DNA of 57,779 nucleotides from assembly GCA_015680685.1 (NCBI GenBank), contig MNCI01000193.1, forward strand, positions 1-57,779, read 5' to 3'. The notes under the pieces were generated by a model that made no database searches, was not told the DNA's origin, and saw nothing but the letters and a program-made list of their open reading frames with translations. The stretch comes from Gnetum montanum. Lineage: Eukaryota > Streptophyta > Gnetopsida > Gnetales > Gnetaceae. The position numbers and the translations under genes were made by a program. Of this stretch, positions 57,581 through 57,779 are shown piece after piece; the first letter of the stretch is position 1, and each line of letters starts with the position of its first letter.

Positions 57581-57779
57581 TCAACCATTGATACGCAATT
57601 GTCTCTTGATGGCCTTTACGTTGAGCGTCGTGTAAGGGCGAGGAGACTTATGGTTTGACTCCTCTATGCTGCCATCCAGAAATGGCAGGTCAGCCCAAGC
57701 TAGACCATCATCATTGCTGTCAGCTTGTTGAGGGGTTTCGAGACGGATCTGGTCATCAGTCGTTTCTATCTCCGAACCC
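57581..57779 (-). CDS. 3' end of an upstream frame of E (probably gag-protease), partial
   Basis: The minus strand is open from the right edge to a TGA at 57583-57581. The visible 65 residues include LETPQQADSNDDG, LAWADLPFLDG and YTTLNVKAIKRQL. No protease motif is visible in this piece, so the domain is not proven. From its place on the coding strand upstream of RT it should be the end of the gag-protease frame, or an exon joined to the RT acceptor at 52492. Its open state over 65 codons and C/G-rich codon use fit a real frame. Confidence 0.5.
   Translation of the reverse strand, partial: GSEIETTDDQIRLETPQQADSNDDGLAWADLPFLDGSIEESNHKSPRPYTTLNVKAIKRQLRING

Larger units (their letters stand above)
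45921..57779 (-). mobile_element. Element E: Tat/Ogre-like element, least decayed, runs off the right edge
   Basis: The minus-strand parts seen are the 3' LTR, polypurine tract, a 3' region with a tandem array, and pol (49012-52491). Between pol and the distal frame at 57581 lies a plus-strand multi-exon gene. It keeps many CpG sites and has few stops in pol, with intact catalytic residues, so it is far younger than D. Its 5' LTR and most of gag-protease are outside. The left candidate target duplication is TTGGC (45916-45920); its partner was not available. It is inserted in C. Confidence 0.85.

Noticed and set aside
45921-57779. Foreign or recently transferred DNA, suggested by higher GC and CpG than the rest
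   Set aside because: E is homologous to the AT-rich element D. The difference fits less time for methylation-driven C-to-T decay.

Overview
This looks like a stretch of nuclear DNA from a seed plant with a large, repeat-filled genome. The organism cannot be named from it; a gymnosperm is possible but unproven. It is AT-rich, and I found no free-standing host gene, rRNA, tRNA or CRISPR array. Nearly everything is LTR retrotransposon sequence: at least six elements, most inserted into one another. Five are Ty3/gypsy elements read on the minus strand (A, B, C, D, E). One is a Ty1/copia element on the plus strand (F). A seventh element (Z) contributes only an LTR end at positions 1-93.

Nest order, from boundaries and target-site duplications (TSDs): D (Tat/Ogre-like) starts at 1041 and is interrupted by A (6596-16381, TSD ATTAA). 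D appears to be interrupted again by F, whose 5' LTR ends at 24569. F is cut inside its reverse transcriptase by C (3' LTR 28626-29486). C is cut by B (35606-44277, TSD GTGGG) and again by E (from 45921). E runs off the right edge. The outer ends of D, F, C and E are not in the window.

A, B and C belong to one Athila-like group: a primer site resembling the tRNA-Asp type, LTRs running TGATGA...TCATCA, a GGGGGTA polypurine tract and an FMDD-type reverse transcriptase. C has pol and, downstream of it, an extra gene in the env-like position with its own TATA promoter. A kept gag-pol but lost the extra gene. B kept gag and the extra gene but lost all of pol. D and E are a second group, Tat/Ogre-like. 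They carry a multi-exon gene on the strand opposite to pol, just upstream of the reverse transcriptase. Its encoded protein is recognisably the same in the old copy D and the younger copy E.

The most unusual signal is regulatory. In B, C and D the palindromic motif next to the TATA box in the LTR also sits next to the TATA box of the element's internal extra gene, and each family has its own motif: GATATC in B, GGCCTAGTCGAC in C, TAGCATATG in D. E has a different hairpin array in its LTR and does not clearly fit. Decay is mostly C-to-T and G-to-A, heaviest in D and F and lightest in E, as expected for methylated, silenced elements.
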